64,000 bases of DNA from an uncultured Poribacteria bacterium (lineage in GTDB: Bacteria > Poribacteria > WGA-4E > WGA-3G): positions 3,574,217-3,638,216 of the forward strand of contig OX639992.1 in the NCBI GenBank assembly GCA_951828515.1, read 5' to 3'. Of the stretch, positions 14,858 to 22,301 are shown piece by piece. Made by a program: the position numbers and the translations under genes. The notes beneath the pieces were generated by a model. That model searched no databases and was not told where the DNA came from. It saw only the letters and a program-made list of their open reading frames with translations. How positions within the stretch are numbered: the first letter of the stretch is position 1; every line of letters begins with the position of its first letter.

Positions 14858-16645
14858 ATGTCTTACGAGGTTCTCGCTCAAAAATGGCGTCCCCAAAACT
14901 TTAGCGACGTTGTCGGACAGGAGCACATTACTACGACGCTAAAAAATCAGATCCTCTCCGAGCGTATCGGGCACGCTTACCTTTTTTGGGGACCCCGTGG
15001 TACTGGTAAAACCACAGTCGCGCGTATCCTTGCCAAAGCCGTCAACTGTCCTAACCGTATTCAAGAAACCGAATTTGACTCCACTAAGACCGCTGAGCCT
15101 TGCAATCAATGCGAATTTTGCAACGAAATTTCGCAAGATAGATCCTTCGACGTGATTGAGATGGATGCCGCTTCCAATCGCGGTATTGATACAATCAGGG
15201 ACCTCCGTGAAAACGTCAAACTCTCCCCCGCCAGCTGTACCTACAAAATTTACATTATAGATGAAGCACACATGCTCTCAACGGAGGCATTCAATGCATT
15301 ACTCAAAACGCTTGAAGAGCCGCCTCCGCATGTCATGTTCATCATGGCAACAACTGAGCATGCCAAAATCCCGAAAACAATTAGTTCTCGCTGTCAAGAT
15401 TTCGATTTTCGACATCTCGAAAATGAAAAGATAATTGAACGCTTGCAGCTAATTGTCAAAGAGGAAGATATTTCAGCAGATCTGGATGTACTCACGCTCA
15501 TCACCCGTCAATCTGAAGGATGTTTGCGAGATGCAGAAAACTTATTGGAACGACTCGTTTCCTCTGCGGGCAAGAATTTAACAGTCGAAGCCGTTGAACA
15601 GACCATCGGACTCGGTTCCAGTTCTCTCGTCCAAGAACTTACGGAGGCGATAACGGAAAGAGATGTTGCAAAAGGACTGAAAACACTAAATAACCTGACG
15701 AAACAAGGCACGGATTTATCGCAATGCTTAGATCAACTGATCGGTTATTTCCGGGACCTACGACTTTTAGCAATTGACAACAGTCTCAGCGAACAGGTTC
15801 AGAGTCCCAAGTCGGATCTTCCGAGACTCAAGCAGCAGGCGGAACAGATGTCCGTCGGTCGGTTATCACGGATTATCAAAATTTTGATGCACACCAATCA
15901 GGACATCAAGCAGTACGGTTATCCACAACTTCTATTAGAGACAGCACTTATCCAACTCAGCTCGCTTGAAGAAGGTATACCTCTTGAGGAAATAATCAAC
16001 AAATTGTCGGCATTGGAGCAGAAATTCGATTCAGCGGGGTTTTCTGAAACGCCACAACACGCACCACAGCAGGACATATTCTCGCCGCTGACAAATCAGC
16101 CAAATCTACAACAATCTATTTCGCCAGATTTACCGGCTTCCACAAAGTCGGATACACCTACAGTAGCGTCATTTGATCCCGCAGAGGATCAACGCATACC
16201 CTCTTCTGCACCGGACGGGGACGGAAACGTATCAAACCCTTCTGTTGTTTCTCATGGATCCAGAGACCTCGCAGACCTTCCGTCATTTTGGAAAGAGGTA
16301 AAGTCGAAACTTCCACGAAAACTCATACACGGATTACCAGAGGGATCCATCCCTACTGTGAACGGGACAAACACAGTCGAAATTGCATGTTCACGCTCAT
16401 ACCTTTTTATGATAACGGATGAAGACAAAAAAACTATAGCCGATGTCCTAAGACAGGAAGTTGGCAAACCCGTGAAAATTGAATTAGTTGCCTCAGATAC
16501 AGTCCCGGAACCGGTAGTATCCGAGGACGTACCGGAAGAAGTAGAACGAAAAACACCACTTCTGCGTAGAATTGAAGCCCAAGAGGATCCACAACTTAAA
16601 ACCGTACTCGACCTTTTTGAGGCTAAAGTTGTGGAGACCCAATAA
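14858..16645 (+). CDS. dnaX: DNA polymerase III subunit gamma/tau
   Basis: DnaX is the clamp-loader ATPase that loads the beta sliding clamp and, as tau, ties the polymerases together. Of the 595 residues, 1-360 are the AAA+ core: Walker A GPRGTGKTT (45-53), a four-cysteine zinc module (C-P-N...C-N-Q-C-E-F-C), Walker B IYIIDEAHML and sensor 1 ATTEHAKIPKTISSRC with the arginine finger in SRC. A proline- and serine-rich linker (about 400-470) leads to a C-terminal tau-like domain. I start at MSYEVLAQKWRP, the normal family start, behind AAAGGATT; a further 18 codons upstream are open but not conserved. It heads dnaX-ybaB-recR. Confidence 0.96.
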   Translation: MSYEVLAQKWRPQNFSDVVGQEHITTTLKNQILSERIGHAYLFWGPRGTGKTTVARILAKAVNCPNRIQETEFDSTKTAEPCNQCEFCNEISQDRSFDVIEMDAASNRGIDTIRDLRENVKLSPASCTYKIYIIDEAHMLSTEAFNALLKTLEEPPPHVMFIMATTEHAKIPKTISSRCQDFDFRHLENEKIIERLQLIVKEEDISADLDVLTLITRQSEGCLRDAENLLERLVSSAGKNLTVEAVEQTIGLGSSSLVQELTEAITERDVAKGLKTLNNLTKQGTDLSQCLDQLIGYFRDLRLLAIDNSLSEQVQSPKSDLPRLKQQAEQMSVGRLSRIIKILMHTNQDIKQYGYPQLLLETALIQLSSLEEGIPLEEIINKLSALEQKFDSAGFSETPQHAPQQDIFSPLTNQPNLQQSISPDLPASTKSDTPTVASFDPAEDQRIPSSAPDGDGNVSNPSVVSHGSRDLADLPSFWKEVKSKLPRKLIHGLPEGSIPTVNGTNTVEIACSRSYLFMITDEDKKTIADVLRQEVGKPVKIELVASDTVPEPVVSEDVPEEVERKTPLLRRIEAQEDPQLKTVLDLFEAKVVETQ

Positions 16646-16667
16646 CCGCCCCTTTTCAAAGGTCAGT

Positions 16668-16710
16668 AAAGAGATGTGTTTTTGCTTGGGTGTTTCTTAA
16701 ACTCTACGAA
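16668..16710 (+). repeat. Core fragment of the inverted-repeat element
   Basis: AAAGAGATGTGTTTTTGCTT followed by GGGTGTTTC is the central part of the dispersed element also found at 22165-22300 and, reversed, at 26008-26160. The TCAGTTATC-type arms are missing here except for a short AGGTCAGT. Confidence 0.6.
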
Positions 16711-16762
16711 GATAATCGTGGATGCTCTAATCTACTTTGTTGAACCGCAAGGAAATTAAAAT

Positions 16763-17071
16763 ATGAAAATGAACGACTTGATGAAGCAAGCACAGCAAAT
16801 GCAAAAGCGAATGCTTGAAATCCGAGAAGAACTCGCAAACCGCACTGTTGAAGCAACCGTCGGAGGTGGAATGGTAACCGCTGTTGTCAATGGACAACAA
16901 GAAGTCGTATCACTCCGAATTACACCAGAAGTTGTTGATCCAGAAGATACAGAAATGCTCGAAGACCTTATCGTCGCTGCAGTCAATGAAGCATTACAAC
17001 AATCGCAAGAAATGATGTCGGCAGAAATGAGCAAGTTGACCGGTGGCATTAAAATCCCAGGACTTCCATAG
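16763..17071 (+). CDS. ybaB: YbaB/EbfC nucleoid-associated protein
   Basis: This small DNA-binding protein of 102 residues forms a dimer that binds DNA without strong sequence preference and is almost always found between dnaX and recR. The family pattern is intact: MNDLMKQAQQMQKRMLEIREEL at the start, an alanine/glycine-rich strand (TVEATVGGGMVTAVVNGQQEV), and the LEDLIVAAVNEALQQSQEMM helix ending in GGIKIPGLP. Confidence 0.95.
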   Translation: MKMNDLMKQAQQMQKRMLEIREELANRTVEATVGGGMVTAVVNGQQEVVSLRITPEVVDPEDTEMLEDLIVAAVNEALQQSQEMMSAEMSKLTGGIKIPGLP

Positions 17072-17221
17072 TTTTTTAAATAATGGTCCCTCTGGCTACC
17101 TTTCACTACATTTCAGGCAGGAACTTCCAAGAACGCACAAGTACTTTTTCGCGTGCGGTATTTTGGAGGCAACCATTGCGGAACATAGTGGAGCAATGAG
17201 AGTGAGACCATAATTAGAAAA

Positions 17222-17836
17222 ATGCAAGAATACCCGAAACCGCTGGCGAAGCTCATTACGGAGCTCCAAAAGCTGCCAACGATCGGTCAGAAGACAGCAC
17301 AACGCTTAGCGTTTTTTATGCTAAAGTTACCTGACACTGAGACTGCCCAGATTGCAGAAGCCATCGCGCAGGTAAAACAACATTTATCTTACTGCGATAT
17401 ATGTGGCACTATTACAGACACAAATCCGTGTTATATCTGTACAAACCCGCGCCGCGATCGGCAGGTAATTTGCGTCGTTGAAGAATCTGATGATCTTTGG
17501 GCAATTGAGAGAACCAACGGTTATAAGGGACTTTACCACGTGCTCGGCGGTGTTCTTTCACCACTGGACGGGACTGGTCCCGACGAACTCGGAATCAATA
17601 CCCTCTTTCAACGAATTCGGGGTGCCACTGCAGACAGAGAACCGGTCCGAGAAGTAATTCTTGCTACAAACTGGACAACAGAAGGACAAGCAACTGCGCT
17701 CTACCTTATACAACACTTGGAAACCTTTGAAGTCGCTGTCACTCGAATCGCTTACGGTATTCCCGTCGGGGGTGATTTAGAGTACATTGATGAGGTAACA
17801 CTCGCAAAAGCACTTGAAGGTAGACGGAAAGTTTAG
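17222..17836 (+). CDS. recR: Recombination mediator RecR
   Basis: RecR acts with RecO (and RecF) to load RecA at gaps and stalled forks. The 204 residues show the helix-hairpin-helix (LPTIGQKTAQRLAFF), the four-cysteine zinc finger (C-D-I-C...C-Y-I-C), the TOPRIM domain (ICVVEESDDLWAIE) and the conserved GGVLSPLDG and RIAYGIPVGGDLEYIDEVTL segments. It is 150 bases downstream of ybaB and in the same direction, a standard operon. Confidence 0.97.
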   Translation: MQEYPKPLAKLITELQKLPTIGQKTAQRLAFFMLKLPDTETAQIAEAIAQVKQHLSYCDICGTITDTNPCYICTNPRRDRQVICVVEESDDLWAIERTNGYKGLYHVLGGVLSPLDGTGPDELGINTLFQRIRGATADREPVREVILATNWTTEGQATALYLIQHLETFEVAVTRIAYGIPVGGDLEYIDEVTLAKALEGRRKV

Positions 17837-17918
17837 GATGAGTGGCGAACAGGTACATAAGCTGAGTCGCGGATTAACTGGAAACCTGCACATAATTTGT
17901 CTTTGCTTTACATGTGGA

Positions 17919-17946
17919 GGGCAACCCAGGAGCAATAAATTAAAAA
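17919..17946 (+). repeat. Leader repeat shared with the STAS gene at 21822
   Basis: GGGCAACCCAGGAGCAATAA then ATTAAAAA directly precedes the peptidase ATG. A copy (GGGCAATCCAGGAGCAATAG then TTTAAAAA) directly precedes the unrelated STAS gene. Both carry AGGAG, so the repeat supplies the ribosome binding site. Confidence 0.7.
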
Positions 17947-18915
17947 ATGGAAAAACGGTGGCTCGTCGCACTTTTTGTTAGCCTGTATTGCGGTGTATTT
18001 AGCGTCGCATGTGCGGAGTCAGATTCAGATAACCGAAAAACAACATCAAGAGACTCTGCTCACGAGAACGTCAGTACCGCGCGGGCGGCGAATGCCGTCT
18101 TTGACGCACAACGAGCCTTTGATATGTTGGAGAGGCAGTGTGCATTCGGACCGCGCCCGCCCGGTTCGGTTTCACATAGCGAAACGCAGAATTTTCTACT
18201 TACAGAACTTCAGAAATATGCAAACAGCGTAGCCCTTCAACCCCACCAGTATAAGGCAAAAACGGTAACGCTCCATCTGAACAATATTTTGGCAGAGTTT
18301 GGACCGCCAACTGGTGGTGAGACGCTTTTGCTCGCGGCACATTGGGATACCCGTCCTTTTGCTGAGCGGGATCCAAAGCCAGAAAATCGGGATAAACCGA
18401 TCCTTGGTGCCAATGATGGTGCTTCCGGTGTTGCTGTGCTCCTCGAAATTGCGAGAGTCTTAAAAGAACACCCACCACCGCGCAGGGTCGTTATCGTTCT
18501 TTTCGACGGCGAGGATTACGGCAGGTCGGTCGAGGATATGTTTATCGGCTCTCGGTTTTTCGCTCGAAATTTAGGTAAATGGAAACCGGATTATGGAATT
18601 CTGTTAGACATGATCGGAGACAAGGATTTGGCACTCCCGATTGAACGCTATTCTTGGAACGCAAATCGGGGTTTCACACAGGCAATCTGGCAGCGCGCAG
18701 CAACGCTCGGTTTAACGCCGTTTCAATCCCGTTTAGGGGATGCAATCTTGGACGATCATGTCCCGTTAATCGAGGTAGGGATTCCAATGGTAAATATTAT
18801 TGACTTCACTTATCCCTATTGGCATACAGTTGAAGATACAGTCGACAAATGTAGTCCAAAAAGCCTTGAAGTCGTCGCAACGCTTGTTATCAGCATCATT
18901 TACGACGGACTCTAA
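17947..18915 (+). CDS. Exported M28 zinc peptidase / glutaminyl cyclase-like protein
   Basis: The 322-residue protein starts with a signal peptide (RWLVALFVSLYCGVFSVACA), with a possible but atypical lipobox ending at the cysteine. The M28 zinc ligands are present: AAHWDTRPFAERD, GANDGASGVAVLLE, FDGEDYG, LDMIGDKD and YPYWHTVEDT. The AERDPKP...RDKPILGANDGASG block is characteristic of the bacterial glutaminyl-peptide cyclotransferase-like branch, so it may cyclise N-terminal glutamine or act as an aminopeptidase outside the cytoplasm. It follows recR but has its own repeat-derived leader. Confidence 0.88.
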   Translation: MEKRWLVALFVSLYCGVFSVACAESDSDNRKTTSRDSAHENVSTARAANAVFDAQRAFDMLERQCAFGPRPPGSVSHSETQNFLLTELQKYANSVALQPHQYKAKTVTLHLNNILAEFGPPTGGETLLLAAHWDTRPFAERDPKPENRDKPILGANDGASGVAVLLEIARVLKEHPPPRRVVIVLFDGEDYGRSVEDMFIGSRFFARNLGKWKPDYGILLDMIGDKDLALPIERYSWNANRGFTQAIWQRAATLGLTPFQSRLGDAILDDHVPLIEVGIPMVNIIDFTYPYWHTVEDTVDKCSPKSLEVVATLVISIIYDGL

Positions 18916-19033
18916 TTAACTATCAGTCGTCAACAAAATCGCGAGCACAGTTCGCTCCTACAAAAGGAACCAACAGCCGATAGCCGTTTTGACTGATTGC
19001 TGAAAGCCGATGGTTTTCGACAGCCATAAAAAA
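18916..19033 (+). repeat. Dispersed repeat upstream of mnmG
   Basis: The gap holds words of the AACTATCAGTCGTCAAC, GAACCAACAGCCGATAGC and GATTGCTGAAAGCCGATGG type, members of the TCAGC/GATAAC repeat family. No separate gene is seen. Confidence 0.55.
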
Positions 19034-20962
19034 ATGAATACTTATCATAAACATTATGACGTTATCGTAGTCGGTGCGGGGCATGCAGGGTGTGAAGCCG
19101 CACTTGCCGCCGCACGAATGGGCTGCGAAACACTCATCGTCACTATTAATCTGGACACCATCGCGAAGATGTCTTGTAACCCCGCTATTGGGGGGCTTGC
19201 CAAAGGGCATCTCGTTAAAGAGATAGACGCGCTCGGCGGTGAGATGGCAAAAAGTATTGACAAGACCGGAATCCAATTCAGACGTTTAAATACCAAAAAG
19301 GGACCCGCAGTTCGATCAAGCCGCGCACAAGCCGATAAAAAGGCGTACCAAGATGAAATGAAACGAGTCCTTGAAGCACAAGAACGGCTCGACATCAAAC
19401 AAGTGTTAGTTGAGGAGCTCCTCGTCAAAGAGGGGCGATGCATCGGGATTCTGAGCCAGACAAAAACCGCTTATTTCGGAGAGACTGTGATTTTGACGAC
19501 AGGTACTTTCCTGAAGGGCATAATCCATATTGGGGATGTGTCATATAGCGCAGGTAGAGCCGGCGAGTCCTCCGCCGAGAAACTTTCAGAAAGTTTTTTA
19601 AGTCTTGGATTTGAGATTGGACGGCTCAAAACTGGCACGCCTCCACGGGTCAATGCTCAGACGGTTGATTTCAGCGAAATGGAAATTCAGCCGGGCGATG
19701 AAAATCCGCTCCCTTTCTCGTTTTTAACTGAACGAATTACACAGCCTCAACTCCCGTGCTACCTGACTTACACGAATCAGCAAACACATAAGGTAATCCA
19801 TGAGAACCTCCACCGATCTGCGATGTACAGTGGTCGTATCGTCGGCATCGGTCCCCGTTACTGTCCCTCAATCGAGGATAAGGTGGTCCGTTTCGCAGAG
19901 AAGACAGAACATCAAGTCTTCGTGGAACCTGAGGGCCGAGATACGGATGAAATCTACCTCAACGGTATTTCTGCGAGTCTACCTGAAGATGTACAGGTAG
20001 AGATGGTACATAGCATCAAAGGGTTAGAGAATGCTGAGATTATGCGCTTCGGATACGCCGTAGAATACGACTTCGCACCAGCGACACAACTGCAACCGAC
20101 GCTTGAGACAAAACAGGTGCCGGGACTCTATTTCGCGGGGCAACTCAATGGGACCACAGGCTACGAGGAAGCCGCCGCACAAGGGCTTATGGCAGGAATC
20201 AATGCCGCTTTAAAGGTAAAACGTGAGGACCCTCTTATCCTTGACAGATCACAAGCTTACATAGCAGTCCTTATCGACGATTTGGTTACGTTGGACATCC
20301 GTGAACCCTACCGCATGTTCACATCGCGTGCCGAATACAGGTTGGCATTGCGAGAAGACAACGCAGATTTGCGACTCACCGAGATCGGTAGACGGATCGG
20401 ACTCGTTGACGATGACAGATACCATCGATTCCAAGGGAAGGCAGCCGCTATCCAAACAGAATTGGGACGTTTACAAGAGACTCTTCTCAAACCGACGTCT
20501 ACGACTCTGGATAACTTGGCGAGCATCCTTGAGACAGGCGAGTTAAAGCAACCTACATCCTTGGCAGAACTTCTGAAACGTCCGGAACTTCACTACGAGC
20601 AGATAACTCAGATCGCACCACCTTCTGAATCCCTGCCACTGGCTGTGACAGAGCAGGTGGAAATCCAAATTAAATATGACGGATACATCCAACGACAGCA
20701 GCGACAGATTCATCAATTCAAGAAATTGGAAAATTTCCGAATCCCCGACACATTCGACTATACAGACGTTCAGGGGTTGAAGACAGAAGCGCGTGAGAAA
20801 CTCGCAAAGATCCGGCCCGCTTCTATTGGACAGGCATCACGCTTACCTGGTGTTTCGCCAGCGGATATCTCAATCTTGACGGTTATCCTTCATCAACGGA
20901 ATGCAAAACGGCAGTCAGCCGTCAGCGGTCAGCAATCAGCAAGAGGTGGAAGGTTTACCTAA
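19034..20962 (+). CDS. mnmG: tRNA uridine 5-carboxymethylaminomethyl modification enzyme MnmG (GidA)
   Basis: MnmG, with the GTPase MnmE, installs the cmnm5 group on wobble U34 of several tRNAs using FAD and methylenetetrahydrofolate. The FAD fingerprint GAGHAGCEAALAAARMG (from residue 14), SCNPAIGGLAKGHLVKEIDALGG, and GLYFAGQLNGTTGYEEAAAQG are all intact in 642 residues. I start at MNTYHKHYDVIVV; the eight codons before it lie in a repeat. The last 15 or so residues (RQSAVSGQQSARGG) are encoded by an intruding dispersed repeat that has replaced or extended the natural C-terminus. rsmG follows, the common gidA-gidB order. Confidence 0.96.
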   Translation: MNTYHKHYDVIVVGAGHAGCEAALAAARMGCETLIVTINLDTIAKMSCNPAIGGLAKGHLVKEIDALGGEMAKSIDKTGIQFRRLNTKKGPAVRSSRAQADKKAYQDEMKRVLEAQERLDIKQVLVEELLVKEGRCIGILSQTKTAYFGETVILTTGTFLKGIIHIGDVSYSAGRAGESSAEKLSESFLSLGFEIGRLKTGTPPRVNAQTVDFSEMEIQPGDENPLPFSFLTERITQPQLPCYLTYTNQQTHKVIHENLHRSAMYSGRIVGIGPRYCPSIEDKVVRFAEKTEHQVFVEPEGRDTDEIYLNGISASLPEDVQVEMVHSIKGLENAEIMRFGYAVEYDFAPATQLQPTLETKQVPGLYFAGQLNGTTGYEEAAAQGLMAGINAALKVKREDPLILDRSQAYIAVLIDDLVTLDIREPYRMFTSRAEYRLALREDNADLRLTEIGRRIGLVDDDRYHRFQGKAAAIQTELGRLQETLLKPTSTTLDNLASILETGELKQPTSLAELLKRPELHYEQITQIAPPSESLPLAVTEQVEIQIKYDGYIQRQQRQIHQFKKLENFRIPDTFDYTDVQGLKTEAREKLAKIRPASIGQASRLPGVSPADISILTVILHQRNAKRQSAVSGQQSARGGRFT

Positions 20963-21016
20963 AAACCTCTTTACTGAAGGTTTTCGACGGCTGATGGTTT
21001 CCGATAGTCAATATAT
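20911..21016 (+). repeat. Dispersed repeat across the mnmG 3' end
   Basis: GTCAGCCGTCAGCGGTCAGC, AATCAGCAAGAGG, CCTCTTTACTGAAGGTTTTC and CGACGGCTGATGG belong to the same family that sits inside the gene at 32915. The first half is translated as the tail of MnmG. Confidence 0.75.
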
Positions 21017-21028
21017 GAGGCGTGGCAA

Positions 21029-21730
21029 TTGGCGAGATTCGAGCAATATCTAAAGGAGACGTTCAATCATTACGGATTTCCGCTAACTGAACATCAGGCG
21101 GCACAATTCAGTCTGTTTCGCACTGAATTACAGCGGTGGAATGAACACATTAACCTGACTGCGATCACAGATGATGATGAGATCGTTCATAAACATTTTC
21201 TCGATTCGCTAAGGGTCTTGAAACATATCTCGTTGGGTAGTGGTGATTCTGTGATTGATGTTGGAACTGGTGCCGGATTTCCAGGGATTGCGTTGAAAAT
21301 TTATCTGCCGGATTTCAGGTTAACGCTTGTTGAATCGTCGAAAAAGAAGGTGAGTTTTCTAAAATATTTGGTCGCCGAATTGAACCGGTGTCGTATAGTG
21401 AACGCGCATCAAAGAATAGACGTTGAAATATTTGCGGAACGGGCGGAGGTTTGTGCACAACAGCAGAAACACATTGGAGCATACGATTGGGTCTTCACCC
21501 GTTACGTCGCGGCGATTCGCGACTCGGCGGTGTACTGTATACCTTTGTTGAAACCGACAGGAAAGTGGGTGGCTTACAAGTCTGGCGATGAAACTATCGA
21601 GACCGAAATTAATAATAGTTCGGCGCGCTCCAACGCACTTGGTGGTGTCGTTGAAACTGTCTTAAAAAATCCAAAGTTCAACCGAAATTATGTCGTGATA
21701 CGCCGCTGTACATCACAATCTTCGTCCTAA
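21029..21730 (+). CDS. rsmG: 16S rRNA (guanine(527)-N7)-methyltransferase RsmG
   Basis: RsmG (GidB) uses SAM to methylate G527 of 16S rRNA, a modification near the streptomycin site. The 233 residues show LQRWNEHINLTAITDDDEI, the HFLDSL motif, the SAM loop VIDVGTGAGFPGIALKI and the LVESSKKKVSFLK strand. It begins with TTG behind GAGG and lies 66 bases after mnmG, the common gidA-gidB pair. No parA/parB or dnaA follows, so this copy of the pair is not at a recognisable origin. Confidence 0.93.
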   Translation: MARFEQYLKETFNHYGFPLTEHQAAQFSLFRTELQRWNEHINLTAITDDDEIVHKHFLDSLRVLKHISLGSGDSVIDVGTGAGFPGIALKIYLPDFRLTLVESSKKKVSFLKYLVAELNRCRIVNAHQRIDVEIFAERAEVCAQQQKHIGAYDWVFTRYVAAIRDSAVYCIPLLKPTGKWVAYKSGDETIETEINNSSARSNALGGVVETVLKNPKFNRNYVVIRRCTSQSSS

Positions 21731-21821
21731 ACCACTTCAAAAGCCACTTTTGGGAACCCAAATTAATTAAAAACCTGCTCTGAACGAAGTGAAGGGCAAT
21801 CCAGGAGCAATAGTTTAAAAA

Positions 21822-22160
21822 ATGAATTTTGAGACAACGATTGGGGAACAAAATATCTCCATCCTTCATGTAGAAGGGAAGATTCTTGGAAATGCAGCTG
21901 ACGTGTTCCGTAAAGAAATGAGCGAACAACTTCAAATCGGGCGCGATAAATTAGTAGTGAATCTAATGAACGTTCCGCTAATCGACAGCAGCGCGTTAGG
22001 GGCAATTGTGGTCACTTTGAAATCGTGTCAGCGGTCAGGTGGAAAGTTGGTTTTACTCAACCCTCAGAAAGCTGTTAGGGAGGTTCTGGAGATAACGCAA
22101 CTCAGTACCGTCATTGAAATTTATGATACAGAAGAAGGCGCGTGCGCTGCTTTCATGTAG
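21822..22160 (+). CDS. STAS-domain anti-sigma factor antagonist
   Basis: This 112-residue single-domain protein is of the SpoIIAA/RsbV type. The phosphorylatable serine lies in LIDSSALGAIV (about residues 53-63), in the normal place at the start of helix 2. In partner switching, the unphosphorylated form binds an RsbW-like kinase and frees its target. It stands at the head of a same-strand run with a sensor kinase, REC-PP2C phosphatase, RsbW-like protein and second STAS. The leader is a repeat that brings its own AGGAG. Confidence 0.92.
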   Translation: MNFETTIGEQNISILHVEGKILGNAADVFRKEMSEQLQIGRDKLVVNLMNVPLIDSSALGAIVVTLKSCQRSGGKLVLLNPQKAVREVLEITQLSTVIEIYDTEEGACAAFM

Positions 22161-22164
22161 CAAA

Positions 22165-22300
22165 ATAGTTGTCAGAGGAGGGTTTTCAGTTTTCAGTCTT
22201 CAGTCGTCGGTTAAGAGGTGTTTTTGCTTGGGTGTTTCCCCTCGTTTAACAAAACCCTTTTAAACTGATAACCGATAACTGACAACCGACAACTATAAAA
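22165..22300 (+). repeat. Long imperfect inverted-repeat element directly before the sensor-kinase start
   Basis: The left arm (GTTGTCAG...TTTTCAGTCTTCAGTCGTCGGTT) and right arm (AACTGATAACCGATAACTGACAACCGACAAC, read in pieces) are inverted copies. Between them is the core AAGAGGTGTTTTTGCTTGGG...GTTTAACAAAACCC. The right arm ends eight bases before the ATG. The same architecture recurs at 26008-26160 and 27500-27627. Confidence 0.75.
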
Positions 22301-22301
22301 C

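Noticed and set aside
15919-15927. DnaA box TTATCCACA as part of an origin, given dnaX, recR, mnmG and rsmG nearby
   Set aside because: It is a single box inside the dnaX coding sequence, with no cluster, AT-rich unwinding region or dnaA gene.
16427-16433. Run of seven A in dnaX as a gamma/tau slippage site
   Set aside because: It lies at about codon 523, well beyond the usual gamma end, and no adjacent stem-loop or Shine-Dalgarno-like stimulator is evident.
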